Origin: Sphingomonas sp. PP-CC-1A-547 | Lineage (GTDB): Bacteria; Pseudomonadota; Alphaproteobacteria; Sphingomonadales; Sphingomonadaceae | DNA length: 64,000 nucleotides | Reading direction: 5' to 3' | Assembly (NCBI RefSeq): GCF_003610375.1 | Contig: NZ_RAPZ01000011.1 | Location: 620,001-684,000, forward strand | In this document: positions 40,090 through 48,115 of the stretch, piece by piece | Layout of the letters: each line of letters starts with the position of its first letter | How positions within the stretch are numbered: the first letter of the stretch is position 1 | The notes under the pieces: generated by a model | What the model was told of the DNA's origin: nothing | Databases searched by the model: none | What the model saw: the letters and a program-made list of their open reading frames with translations, nothing else | Made by a program: the position numbers and the translations under genes

Positions 40090-40250
40090 GTGACGATGAA
40101 ATCAAAACTGAGTGGAAGCGCATCAACCGCATGTTTCATCGCGGCAAATCGCTTGCCCGACGCCTCGCCCTTATGGCCGCAGACGATCTCGAAGCACGAG
40201 GCGTAACCGACGCTGACATCGACCGCCTCTTTCCGGAGCAACCCTCATGA
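40086..40250 (+). CDS. Small basic phage protein
   Basis: 54 residues, MSDDEIKTEWKRINRMFHRG and onward, helical and basic. ATGA overlaps at both ends. Confidence 0.5.
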   Translation: MSDDEIKTEWKRINRMFHRGKSLARRLALMAADDLEARGVTDADIDRLFPEQPS

Positions 40251-40513
40251 ACCCGACCACCACCCCCAAGGCGGGGGCTGTTGCAGACGTGGCGGCGAAG
40301 CTGACGGAGGCGCAGCGGGAAGTGATCCTGTACGGCGAATGCGCGAAGTCAACAGGCCCATACGACTGCATCTGTGGTGCAGATTTCGAAACGCTGCCGA
40401 GTGACCTGGTGTGCGCCAGATCTCGCTTAGAAGGGGGCGACGGTGCAGTCGTCCTCACCCCGCTCGGGCTAGCAGTCCGCCAACACCTTGAGCAGGGGGC
40501 GACGGCATCATGA
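40247..40513 (+). CDS. Small phage protein, unknown
   Basis: 88 residues starting MNPTTTPKAGAVADVAAKLT. It has YDCICGADF in the middle and TPLGLAVRQHLEQ near the end. No domain assigned. ATGA overlaps at both ends. Confidence 0.5.
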   Translation: MNPTTTPKAGAVADVAAKLTEAQREVILYGECAKSTGPYDCICGADFETLPSDLVCARSRLEGGDGAVVLTPLGLAVRQHLEQGATAS

Positions 40514-40746
40514 GCGCCGCACCGTATTGGCCGCGAATGCTGAAGCGATCGACGGCCGCCCAGTATTGCGAGCTCACCCCGCAGCAGTTCGATGCCGAGG
40601 TCTATGCTGGCCGCCTGCCGATGTCGGTAGCGATGGCCGGCGGGCCGCGGTGGGACCGTGCCGCGTTGGACACCAGCCTCGACGAGATGTCAGGCGTGGG
40701 CAACGACTGGCGCAAGGATCAACCGGGGCTGCGCAGTGCCGCATGA
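40510..40746 (+). CDS. Excisionase-like (AlpA/Xis-type) protein
   Basis: 78 residues with LKRSTAAQYCELTPQQFDAE then VYAGRLP, a MerR/AlpA-like helix-turn-helix used by excisionases. It lies directly before the integrase and overlaps it by 11 bases, the common xis-int order. It would bias integrase toward excision. Confidence 0.72.
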   Translation: MSAAPYWPRMLKRSTAAQYCELTPQQFDAEVYAGRLPMSVAMAGGPRWDRAALDTSLDEMSGVGNDWRKDQPGLRSAA

Positions 40747-41740
40747 TCTTCCCAAATATGTGAAGCGCGTGCGCTCGAAGGGTAAGGAGTATCTGTACTT
40801 CGACACCGGCAAAGTGGTCGATGGGAAGCGCCTGATGACGCGCCTGCCGCCGCTGCGGTCGATGGAGTTCGGGGGCAGCTACGCCGCGCTGATGGGCCAC
40901 CGGAATCGCAAGGCGAAGTCAGCCTTGATGACGGTTCCGGTCCTGGTCGATCTGTACCAGCGCGGCGCAGCGTACGGCGCGCTCGCACCGGCATCCCGAC
41001 GGCTTTACGACATCTACCTGCGGCGACTGGAAAAGGCGCTGCCGACCGCGCCTGTCACCGGCATCACCCGAGGTGACATGCGCACTCTGCTGGACAAGAT
41101 GGCGGCAACGCCAGGCGCAGCGAACGCTTTTCTCCGAACGAGCGGCGCGCTGTTCGCTTGGGCCACCGAGCGCGAGCATATCGCGAAGAACCCATGCGAT
41201 GGGATTACGCCGATGGCAGGCGGTGAGCACGAGCCATGGCCCGCCGGCGTGCTGCGGGCTGGCTTGGTCGCCGAGGACGCTGCCGTCCGCCTGCTGGTCA
41301 ACCTGCTGTACTACACCGCGCAGCGGCTAGGCGACGTGCTCGGGATGCAGTGGTCGGACGTCGAGGACGATCGGATTTCTGTGGTCCAAGACAAGACGAA
41401 GAAGCCGATGAAGATCCCGATCCACAGCGCACTCAAGGCCGAACTGGCGACCCGCAAGCAAGGCGAGGGGGCGATCTGTCGGACCATTCACGGCAAACCA
41501 ATGCGAGACGATAATGCGCGCAAGATACTCAAGGCGTTCTCGGCCGCCGCCGGTGCACCGAGCGTCCCGCACGGACTACGCAAGAACGCCGTGATCGCGC
41601 TACTCGAGGCGGGCTGTTCCGCCGCGCAGACCGCCGCGGTCAGCGGTCAATCGCTTCTCATGGTCGAGCATTACGCCAAGCAACGTGACCAATCAGCCCT
41701 CGCCGATGCGGCTATGCTGCGTTGGGAGAACAGAACGTAG
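40736..41740 (+). CDS. int: Tyrosine-type site-specific integrase
   Basis: 334 residues from a GTG at 40736. N-terminal arm-type domain (PKYVKRVRSKGKEYLYFDTG), core-binding helices near 95-150, and the catalytic domain with Arg in YYTAQRLGDVLGMQW, Lys in VQDKTKKPMKIPI, His-x-x-Arg in VPHGLRKNAVIALL and the nucleophile Tyr in VEHYAKQRDQ. It recombines attP and attB. The gene ends 53 bases before attR. Confidence 0.93.
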   Translation: MPHDLPKYVKRVRSKGKEYLYFDTGKVVDGKRLMTRLPPLRSMEFGGSYAALMGHRNRKAKSALMTVPVLVDLYQRGAAYGALAPASRRLYDIYLRRLEKALPTAPVTGITRGDMRTLLDKMAATPGAANAFLRTSGALFAWATEREHIAKNPCDGITPMAGGEHEPWPAGVLRAGLVAEDAAVRLLVNLLYYTAQRLGDVLGMQWSDVEDDRISVVQDKTKKPMKIPIHSALKAELATRKQGEGAICRTIHGKPMRDDNARKILKAFSAAAGAPSVPHGLRKNAVIALLEAGCSAAQTAAVSGQSLLMVEHYAKQRDQSALADAAMLRWENRT

Positions 41741-41793
41741 ACTTACAAACAGTGGAAAACTCCGCTCGCGACTCGCGCATTTCAGCCATCTCG

Positions 41794-41816
41794 GGTTATC
41801 TGTAAATTAACCCGAC
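41794..41816 (+). other. attR attachment site
   Basis: GGTTATCTGTAAATTAACCC then GAC, the partner of attL. With two more bases on the left it makes a perfect 8-bp hairpin, TCGGGTTA (41791-41798) with TAACCCGA (41808-41815), loop nine bases. It lies 22 bases beyond the astA stop codon. Integration does not disrupt astA. Confidence 0.88.
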
Positions 41817-41838
41817 GATCTACGTTGGATTGCGGCGG

Positions 41839-42855
41839 TCAGATGCGAGCGACGTGCGTGACCCGGTTGGCTTCGCCGACGTCCAACGAGCGCGCGCAAT
41901 TCTCGGCCAGCACGACCCCGTCCTCGGTCTCGCGGACTTTCCCGAAGGCCGCGCGGAAGTCGGCCAGGTTGCCCGTCGCGACCAGGGCGTCCTTGCCGTC
42001 GTCGCCACCGATCCCGACCACGTTGCAGTCGCGCGCGTCGGCGATCGAGCGGACCTGGTCGGTGCGGGCGGTCATCGTCGGGCCGCCATCGAAGATGTCG
42101 ACGTAGTTCTCGAACGCAAAGCCTTCGTTCTCGAGCATCCGCATCGCAGCGCGGCCCGAGGGATGGGGCAGTCCGATCGCGGCGCGCGCGGTCTCGGTCA
42201 GCATCGCGGTGTAAATCGGATGCTTGGGCATCAAGTCGGCGATGAACTGGTGACCGTTGATCGCATTGAACTGGTCCGCGTCCTGAAAATTCATCCCGAA
42301 GAAGCGGCCTGCGAGGCCGTCCCAGAACGGCGAGCCGCCCGCTTCGTCGATGACGCCGCGCAGTTCGGCGAGGATGCGGTCTGCGAAGCGGGCACGGTGC
42401 ATCTTGATGAAGAGATAACGGCTGCGCGCGAGCAACAGGCCGAGGCCGCCGGCGCGTTCGCCGGGATGGAGGAACAGACCGCCGACCTCGCTTGCGCCTT
42501 CCAGATCGGTGGCGAGCGTGAGCATGTCGGCGCGGAAGGTGCGGTTCAGCTCGCGGCTATGCTGCGTGAGCTGGCCGATCCGGTAGCTGTAGAACGGGTA
42601 GCTCTGGCCCACCTGCGTGAAGATCTGGCAGGTGCCGCGGACTTCCTTCGTCTCGATGTTCTCGAGGATCAGCACGAACAGCTCGTCCTGGACCGGGCCA
42701 TCGGTGCGCGCGAAGGCGGTGTGGCTGCGTTCGAGCTTGGCGGTGAGCGCACGACGATCGGGCGGCAAATTGGTGAAGCCGCCGCCGGTCAGCTTGGCCA
42801 TTTCGTAGAGGTGCTGAAGGTCGTCGTCGACCGCTGCCCGGATCCTGAAGCTCAC
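41839..42855 (-). CDS. astA: Arginine N-succinyltransferase
   Basis: 338 residues, the usual AstA length. Begins SFRIRAAVDDDLQHLYEMAK with GGGFTNLPPDR, then VGQSYPFYSYRIGQLTQHSR and EVGGLFLHPGERAGGLGLLL (acetyl-CoA-type GNAT fold), and NGHQFIADLMPKHPIY. It catalyses the first step of the ammonia-producing arginine succinyltransferase pathway. The start overlaps the end of the M20 hydrolase by four bases, so the two form an operon read leftward. Confidence 0.93.
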   Translation of the reverse strand: MSFRIRAAVDDDLQHLYEMAKLTGGGFTNLPPDRRALTAKLERSHTAFARTDGPVQDELFVLILENIETKEVRGTCQIFTQVGQSYPFYSYRIGQLTQHSRELNRTFRADMLTLATDLEGASEVGGLFLHPGERAGGLGLLLARSRYLFIKMHRARFADRILAELRGVIDEAGGSPFWDGLAGRFFGMNFQDADQFNAINGHQFIADLMPKHPIYTAMLTETARAAIGLPHPSGRAAMRMLENEGFAFENYVDIFDGGPTMTARTDQVRSIADARDCNVVGIGGDDGKDALVATGNLADFRAAFGKVRETEDGVVLAENCARSLDVGEANRVTHVARI

Positions 42856-44057
42856 AAGCGGCCCTCCGCGATACGCAATATGGTGACCGCCGACAGCGCC
42901 GCGCGTTCGGCGAGGCTGTCGGGGATCATGAATTCGTCGGTCGAATGGATCGCGCCGCCGCGGACGCCCATCGTGTCGACGACCGGTACGCCGGCGGCGG
43001 CGATGTTGTTGCCGTCGCAGACGCCGCCGGTGGCTTTCCAGGCAATGTCGAGACCGAGGTCCGCGCCGGATGCCTTGACCAGATCGAACAGCCGCGCGGC
43101 GCCGTCGTCGATCGGTTTGGGGGGGCGGTTGAAGCTGCCATGCACCTCGATGCGGACGTCGTGCTCGGCGGCGACCATCGCGACCGCGGAGTCGATATGC
43201 GATTGCGCCCGCGCGATGTCGTCGAGCGTGGCAGGGCGGAAGTTGATGCGGAGGATGGCGAGATCGGGGACGACGTTGTTCGGGCCACCGCCCTCGATCC
43301 GCGCCGGGTTCACCGCGAGGCGTGGGCCGCGGACCTTCGACAGCCGTACCGCAATGTCGGCGGCCGCGACGAGCGCGTTGCGGCCGTCTTCAGGGTTGCG
43401 ACCGGCGTGCGCGCTGCGACCGTGGACGATGATCGAGAAGTTTCCCGTACCGCCGCGTGCTCCCGCCAGCGTGCCGTCGGCGAGCGCGGGTTCGTAGGTC
43501 AGCGCGGCGATCTTTCCGTGCGCGGCGCGGGCCAGCAGCGCTGCGGAAGAGAACGAGCCAGTTTCCTCGTCCGAGTTGATGACGACGTCATAGCCGATCC
43601 GGGCGGCGAGGGGGCTGGCCTCGACCGCCTGAAGTGCGGCAAGCATCACCGCCAGCCCGCCTTTCATGTCCGCGACGCCGGGGCCGTTGAGCCTGCCGTC
43701 GTCGAGCCATTGCAGCGATTGGAACGCGTGATCGACCGGGTAGACCGTGTCCATATGGCCCGTGAACAGCATGCGGACCGGTGCGTCGGGCCGCACGACG
43801 AGGTGCAGGTGCTTGCCGTGCTCGATCGCGGAGACCACGCCGTCCGCGCCGACATTGTCGACGGGTGTCGGCTCGACCAGCGTGATCTCGCCCGCCAGAC
43901 TTGCGAACGCGTCGCCGAGCAATCCGGTCATCGTCGCCACCCCGGCAAGGTTGCGCGTACCGCTGTTGATGGCCGCCCAAGCCTCGACCTGCGTCAGCAT
44001 CGGTGCAGCGCCCGCCGTGTCGACGGCATCGCGCTCTATTGGTGAAAGTCCCCTCAT
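42852..44057 (-). CDS. M20-family metallohydrolase
   Basis: 401 residues from the ATG at 44057. Metal-binding LFTGHMDTVYPVDH and GPGVADMKGGLAVM are followed by VINSDEETGSFSSAALL, which holds the catalytic Glu, then a dimerisation domain (GRSAHAGRNPEDGRNALVAA) and a final His region (RGGAIHSTDEF). It resembles acetylornithine deacetylase and glutamate carboxypeptidase types. Beside astA it may act on a succinylated or acylated amino acid in arginine catabolism; the substrate is inferred. Confidence 0.86.
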   Translation of the reverse strand: MRGLSPIERDAVDTAGAAPMLTQVEAWAAINSGTRNLAGVATMTGLLGDAFASLAGEITLVEPTPVDNVGADGVVSAIEHGKHLHLVVRPDAPVRMLFTGHMDTVYPVDHAFQSLQWLDDGRLNGPGVADMKGGLAVMLAALQAVEASPLAARIGYDVVINSDEETGSFSSAALLARAAHGKIAALTYEPALADGTLAGARGGTGNFSIIVHGRSAHAGRNPEDGRNALVAAADIAVRLSKVRGPRLAVNPARIEGGGPNNVVPDLAILRINFRPATLDDIARAQSHIDSAVAMVAAEHDVRIEVHGSFNRPPKPIDDGAARLFDLVKASGADLGLDIAWKATGGVCDGNNIAAAGVPVVDTMGVRGGAIHSTDEFMIPDSLAERAALSAVTILRIAEGRL

Positions 44058-44097
44058 CACGCGACCCTAGCGAAGCCGGACGCACGTGGGAACAGCG

Positions 44098-45000
44098 TCA
44101 GAAGCTGTAGACCAGCGACGCGCGGCTGGTTGTGTCGGTCGAGACCGAGCCGACCGGCGGTTCGCTTTCATACTGGACGCTGTACGACAACGCTGCAGAC
44201 AGCGGCCCGATCAGCTTGGCGTTGAGCGAGGTCGTGCCGCTGAGCGTGCTGTTGTAGCGTTGGACATAGGCGGAGGCGACCTGGCTGACCGACAGGCCGC
44301 TCAGGATCCGCACGCTGAAATTCGCCGTGCCACGCGCGGCGATGCTGCTCTGCTCGGTATCGTCGGTAAATTCGGTGTAGCGATACGCTGGCCCGAGTTC
44401 GAGATCGAGCTTGGTCCCTGCGGTCTTGATCACGCTGTAGCCGGCACCGACCGAGGTCGAATAGCGGTTGAAATAGCCGAGGAACCGATCGCCTTCATAT
44501 TGCGCGACGCCGTAGATATAGGCGCGGTCGTCGATCTTGTAGTTGGGCTCGTACGAGGCGAGGTAGTGCTCGCGCGTCGTGATGTTCTGGTTCGACTGAT
44601 AGTCCGCCTGCGCATGGAATTTCTGGCGCCAGCGAAGACCTTCGCGGTTGAGGTCGAGCACCGCCGTGCCGCCCGCCGTGTCGGAATTGCCCGTCGTCAG
44701 ATACCCACCGACCTCCGCCTTGCCGCTCCACAGGTCGAGGAAGCTGGCCTGACGGATAACCTGCGTGCGTTGCGCTGCGCGGTCGGCTTTCCACTTTTCG
44801 GCGATCGCCAGCACCGCGTCGCCGCTGAGGGGATCGGCGGCGCGCGCGTATTTGGCGATCGTGTTGACGTCCGCTTCGTTGCCTGCCTCCAGCGCCGCGT
44901 CGAGCATCGCGCGGATCGTCTCGGGGATCATCACCGACTGCGGATCGGGCGCGTTCGCCAGCAGCAGCGGGGCGAGCAGAAGAGGGGCTAAGCGGCGCAC
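44098..45000 (-). CDS. DUF481-family outer-membrane protein
   Basis: 300 residues. Signal peptide MRRLAPLLLAPLLLANAPDP, a helical stretch to about residue 90, then a beta-barrel with repeated aromatic strands (GGYLTTGNSDTAGGTAVLDL, WRQKFHAQADYQSNQN, GPAYRYTEFTDDTEQSS) and a terminal Phe (RASLVYSF). DUF481 proteins are salt- or stress-associated outer-membrane proteins of unclear role. Confidence 0.87.
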   Translation of the reverse strand: MRRLAPLLLAPLLLANAPDPQSVMIPETIRAMLDAALEAGNEADVNTIAKYARAADPLSGDAVLAIAEKWKADRAAQRTQVIRQASFLDLWSGKAEVGGYLTTGNSDTAGGTAVLDLNREGLRWRQKFHAQADYQSNQNITTREHYLASYEPNYKIDDRAYIYGVAQYEGDRFLGYFNRYSTSVGAGYSVIKTAGTKLDLELGPAYRYTEFTDDTEQSSIAARGTANFSVRILSGLSVSQVASAYVQRYNSTLSGTTSLNAKLIGPLSAALSYSVQYESEPPVGSVSTDTTSRASLVYSF

Positions 45001-45039
45001 AGCCGTTCCGTAACGGCAGCGTGACGGAATGGGAACTGC

Positions 45040-45534
45040 TCAGCGTGTCGAGCTTGCGCCGAGATGTGGCGCGAAGGCGGCGAGTACCTGTTCGTAGAGC
45101 GCCTTCTTGAACGGGACGATCAGCCGCGGAAGGTCGGCGGGATCGCTCCAGCGCCACGCGCGGAATTCCTCGTGGTCGGTGGCGATGTTCACGTCCGCGT
45201 CGGTGCCGTGGAAGCGGTACAGGAACCAGCGCTGCGTCTGGCCGCGCCATTTGCCCTTCCACACTTTCCCCAGCAATTCGGGGGGGAGGTCGTAGACGAA
45301 TTCGCCGGGCGCTTCCGCGATCAGTTCGACCTTGTCCGGCATGACGCCGGTTTCCTCGCCGAGTTCGCGGAGCGCGGCGACTTCGGCGTCCTCGCCGGGG
45401 TCGATCCCGCCCTGCGGCATCTGCCATGCCTCCAGCGGCGAATCGTTGCGCTGGCCGACGAAGATCTTGCCGTCTGCGTTCATGAGCATGATGCCGGCGC
45501 AGGGACGGTAGGGCAGGGTCGAAACGTCGGTCAA
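45040..45534 (-). CDS. rppH: RNA pyrophosphohydrolase (Nudix)
   Basis: 164 residues from a TTG at 45534 with GGAG seven bases upstream; a TTG at 45573 would add 13 residues. The conserved start [20 protein letters not shown] is followed by the Nudix box [20 protein letters not shown] and TGV. It also has WKGQ-type [17 protein letters not shown]. It removes pyrophosphate from 5' triphosphate mRNA ends to start decay. Confidence 0.9.
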   Translation of the reverse strand: MTDVSTLPYRPCAGIMLMNADGKIFVGQRNDSPLEAWQMPQGGIDPGEDAEVAALRELGEETGVMPDKVELIAEAPGEFVYDLPPELLGKVWKGKWRGQTQRWFLYRFHGTDADVNIATDHEEFRAWRWSDPADLPRLIVPFKKALYEQVLAAFAPHLGASSTR

Positions 45535-45609
45535 AAATAGTCTCCGCAACGCAGGTGCTTGGGGCTCGGGCAACTTGGGGGTCGACAGGCGCGCTCCTAC
45601 CTACGGAGC

Positions 45610-46512
45610 ATGATCCATGTCGTCCACCATCCCGACTATGTCACCCCAGCTCCGGCGCGCTCGACCTATCGCTGGAACAAGAACGGGCTGATCCGCGACC
45701 TGCTGCTCGAAAAGGGAGATGCGGTCGCGTGGCACCGGGCCGAGACGACGCCGACCGCGTGGTTGGAGGCGGTGCATGACGAGGATTATGTTGCCGAAGT
45801 TCTCCGTGCGGACGTGCCGAAGGAGAAGGAGCGGCGGATCGGCTTCCCAGTAACAGCGGCGGTGGCGTCGCGCGCGGCGATCGTGCCGCAAGGGACATGG
45901 CTGGCCGCGTGCCTCGCGCTGGAGCACGGGTTCGCGGCGAATACGGCGGGCGGGAGCCATCATGCGCTGGCGAATACCGGCGCGGGTTTCTGCGTGTTCA
46001 ACGATCTCGCGGTGGCGGCGGCGCGGCTGATCGAAGAGGGGCGCGTGGCGCGCGTTCTCGTCGTCGATTGCGATGTGCATCAAGGCGACGGGACCGCAGC
46101 GCTGCTCGCGGGGCGACCGGAGATCGCAACCTATTCGATCCATGCGGAGAAGAATTTCCCGGTGCGGAAGGCACGATCGACGCTCGACGTGCCGTTGCCG
46201 GACAAGGTCGGCGACGATGCGTACCTGGCGACGCTAGAGACGACGCTGGTGCCTTTGCTCGACGAGTTCCGGCCGGAGCTGATCCTGTATCAGGCGGGCG
46301 TGGATCCGTTCGAGGGCGACCGGCTCGGGCGGTTGGCGCTCACCTTGGACGGTCTGGCAAGGCGGGAACGGCTTGTCGCTGGCCTTGCGATTGCGCGCGG
46401 CGTGCCGCTCGCGAGCACGGTGGGCGGCGGGTACGGCGAGGACGCGCTGGCGATCGCCGAACGACACGTGGCGGCGATCATGACGCTGGGGGAAACTTTC
46501 GCAGCGGCGTGA
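45610..46512 (+). CDS. Histone-deacetylase-family (acetylpolyamine amidohydrolase-like) protein
   Basis: 300 residues from the ATG at 45610 with CGGAG before it. Active-site features are TAGGSHHALANTGAGFCVFN (paired His and the conserved FCVFND), VLVVDCDVHQGDGTAALLAG (zinc-binding Asp/His) and ILYQAGVDPFEGDRLGRL (zinc Asp), ending STVGGGYGEDALAIAERH. It removes acetyl groups from small amines or lysine; the bacterial substrate is unclear. Confidence 0.9.
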   Translation: MIHVVHHPDYVTPAPARSTYRWNKNGLIRDLLLEKGDAVAWHRAETTPTAWLEAVHDEDYVAEVLRADVPKEKERRIGFPVTAAVASRAAIVPQGTWLAACLALEHGFAANTAGGSHHALANTGAGFCVFNDLAVAAARLIEEGRVARVLVVDCDVHQGDGTAALLAGRPEIATYSIHAEKNFPVRKARSTLDVPLPDKVGDDAYLATLETTLVPLLDEFRPELILYQAGVDPFEGDRLGRLALTLDGLARRERLVAGLAIARGVPLASTVGGGYGEDALAIAERHVAAIMTLGETFAAA

Positions 46513-46545
46513 TGCTGGATCGCGGGTTGCTGCGTTGGGGATGCG

Positions 46546-47907
46546 ATGACGACACCTGTTCTCCTCTGGCTGCGCCAGGACCTCCGCCTTCACGATCACC
46601 CCGCGCTGATCGCCGCTGCGCATGTTGGGCGGGTGATCCCGGTCTACGTGCTCGACGACGACGCGCCGGAGAAATGGAGGATGGGCGGCGCCCAGCGCTG
46701 GTGGCTGCACCACACGCTCGACTCGTTTGCCAAGTCGCTGGCGGACAAGGGATCGAAGCTGGTCCTGCGACGCGGTGATGCGGTCGAGGTGCTGACGGCA
46801 TTGATGGAGGAAACCGGTGCCGAGCAGGTGCATGCGATCCGGCATTACGAGTCGTGGTGGCGGAAGGCCGAGGCGGCGCTTGGCGATCGATTGTGCCTGC
46901 ATGACGGCAACCATCTTGCTCGCGTCGAGGATGTGAAGACGGGGTCGGGCGGACAGTTCAAGGTGTATTCGTCGTTCTGGAAGGCCCTGAATCAGATGAT
47001 GCCGCCGGGCGACCCCGAGCCTGCGCCGCGAACGATCCCGGCGCCTGGATCTTGGCCAAAAACCGAGACGCTGGCGGAGTGGGACCTGCTGCCGACCAAG
47101 CCGGACTGGTCGACCGGATTCGGTGACTGGACGCCGGGCGAGGCGCAGGCGTTGGAAAACGCGAAAGCGATGGCGCCGATCGTCGAGGCGTATGACGTCG
47201 ATCGCAACATGCCGTCGATCGAGGGCACCTCGCGCCTGTCGCCGCACCTGCATTTCGGCGAAATCTCGCCACGTACGGTGTGGCATGCCGTCGATGGTCA
47301 CGGCGACGCGACGACGTTCCGCAAGGAACTGGCGTGGCGCGACTTCACCGATGGCGTCGTGCTGACGATGCCGGACTACGGCGATACCAACGGGCGACCC
47401 AAGTTCGACAAGCTGCCTTGGCGGTCCGGCAAGGAGGCCGAGGTGGACCTGAAGGCGTGGCAGGAGGGCAGGACCGGCTATCCGATCGTCGATGCCGGGA
47501 TGCGCCAGCTCTGGACGACCGGCTGGATGCACAACCGCGTACGGATGATCACGGCGAGCTTCCTGGTGAAGCATCTGCTGATTGACTGGCGCGAGGGCGA
47601 GCGCTGGTTCTGGGATTGCCTCGTCGATGCGGATTACGGGAATAATTCGGTGAACTGGCAGTGGGTTGCCGGGACCGGGGTGGATTCGAACATGTTCGGG
47701 CGGATCATGGCGCCGCTGACGCAGTCGGAGAAGTTCGATGCGGGGGGCTATATTCGCGAATGGGTGCCGGAACTGGCGAAGGTGACCGGCGAAGCGATCC
47801 ATGATCCGGAGGAGTCCGGCTGCCGGCCGAAAGCGTATCCGGCGAAGATCGTTGGCCACCGCGAAGGGCGGGAGAGGGCGCTCGAGGCTGGGCGGCACGC
47901 GCGGTAG
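46546..47907 (+). CDS. phrB: Deoxyribodipyrimidine photolyase
   Basis: 453 residues. Antenna-domain start VLLWLRQDLRLHDHPALIAA, then the FAD-binding domain with SRLSPHLHFGEISPRTVWHA, ELAWRDF, GRTGYPIVDAGMRQLWTTGW, MHNRVRMITASFLVKHLLID and a C-terminal NWQWVAGTGVDSNMFGRIMA. This is the class I CPD photolyase pattern. It repairs UV pyrimidine dimers using blue light. It begins 33 bases after the preceding gene. Confidence 0.94.
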   Translation: MTTPVLLWLRQDLRLHDHPALIAAAHVGRVIPVYVLDDDAPEKWRMGGAQRWWLHHTLDSFAKSLADKGSKLVLRRGDAVEVLTALMEETGAEQVHAIRHYESWWRKAEAALGDRLCLHDGNHLARVEDVKTGSGGQFKVYSSFWKALNQMMPPGDPEPAPRTIPAPGSWPKTETLAEWDLLPTKPDWSTGFGDWTPGEAQALENAKAMAPIVEAYDVDRNMPSIEGTSRLSPHLHFGEISPRTVWHAVDGHGDATTFRKELAWRDFTDGVVLTMPDYGDTNGRPKFDKLPWRSGKEAEVDLKAWQEGRTGYPIVDAGMRQLWTTGWMHNRVRMITASFLVKHLLIDWREGERWFWDCLVDADYGNNSVNWQWVAGTGVDSNMFGRIMAPLTQSEKFDAGGYIREWVPELAKVTGEAIHDPEESGCRPKAYPAKIVGHREGRERALEAGRHAR

Positions 47908-47919
47908 GGTCGCATCTGC

Positions 47920-48028
47920 TCCCATCCTTGGAAGGGAGGGGGTGGGGGTGGGTCGGGTTCCGCATGCAGGGGCGTGAGTGGCTCAAGCCAGCCTACCCAC
48001 CCCCAACCCCTCCCTTTCAGGGAGAGGA
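47920..48028. repeat. Paired inverted repeat, CCTCCCTTTCAGGGAGGGG family
   Basis: CTCCCATCCTTGGAAGGGAG with GGGGTGGGGGTGGG (47919-47952) is answered by CCCACCCCCAACCCCTCCCT and TTCAGGGAGAG (47997-48027). Each arm is a hairpin plus a C-rich tail. The same class occurs at 54899. It fills the gap between the photolyase and fatty-acid synthase genes. Confidence 0.83.
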
Positions 48029-48115
48029 GCGCGTTGTGGCCTTGGATCGCGTTCCAGCCGTTTCGGCGCCGACGCCTCTTTCCTAGCCGCCGCCCGTGTT
48101 GCATGGAGCGCCGCG

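Larger units (their letters stand above)
20459..41816. mobile_element. Integrated prophage-like element, about 21.4 kb, without structural genes
   Basis: A 23-bp direct repeat at 20459-20481 and 41794-41816 bounds a block of phage-type genes: int and xis beside the right end, CI- and Cro-like regulators with shared operators, a replication operon with an internal iteron array, DNA methyltransferases, endolysin with membrane proteins, and one appendage gene. No terminase, portal, protease, capsid or tail tape-measure gene is found. None of the chromosomal paired-hairpin repeats occurs inside. A deletion-bearing prophage or a satellite are the two explanations. Confidence 0.93.

Noticed and set aside
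20459-41816. Insertion sequences or transposase genes inside the element
   Set aside because: No transposase reading frame with DDE or Y1 motifs was found; only the tyrosine integrase is present.
46234-47925. A 563-codon leftward reading frame
   Set aside because: It lies fully opposite the 3' end of the deacetylase-family gene and the photolyase, is rich in Arg, His and Pro, and has no domain. High GC produces such antisense frames.
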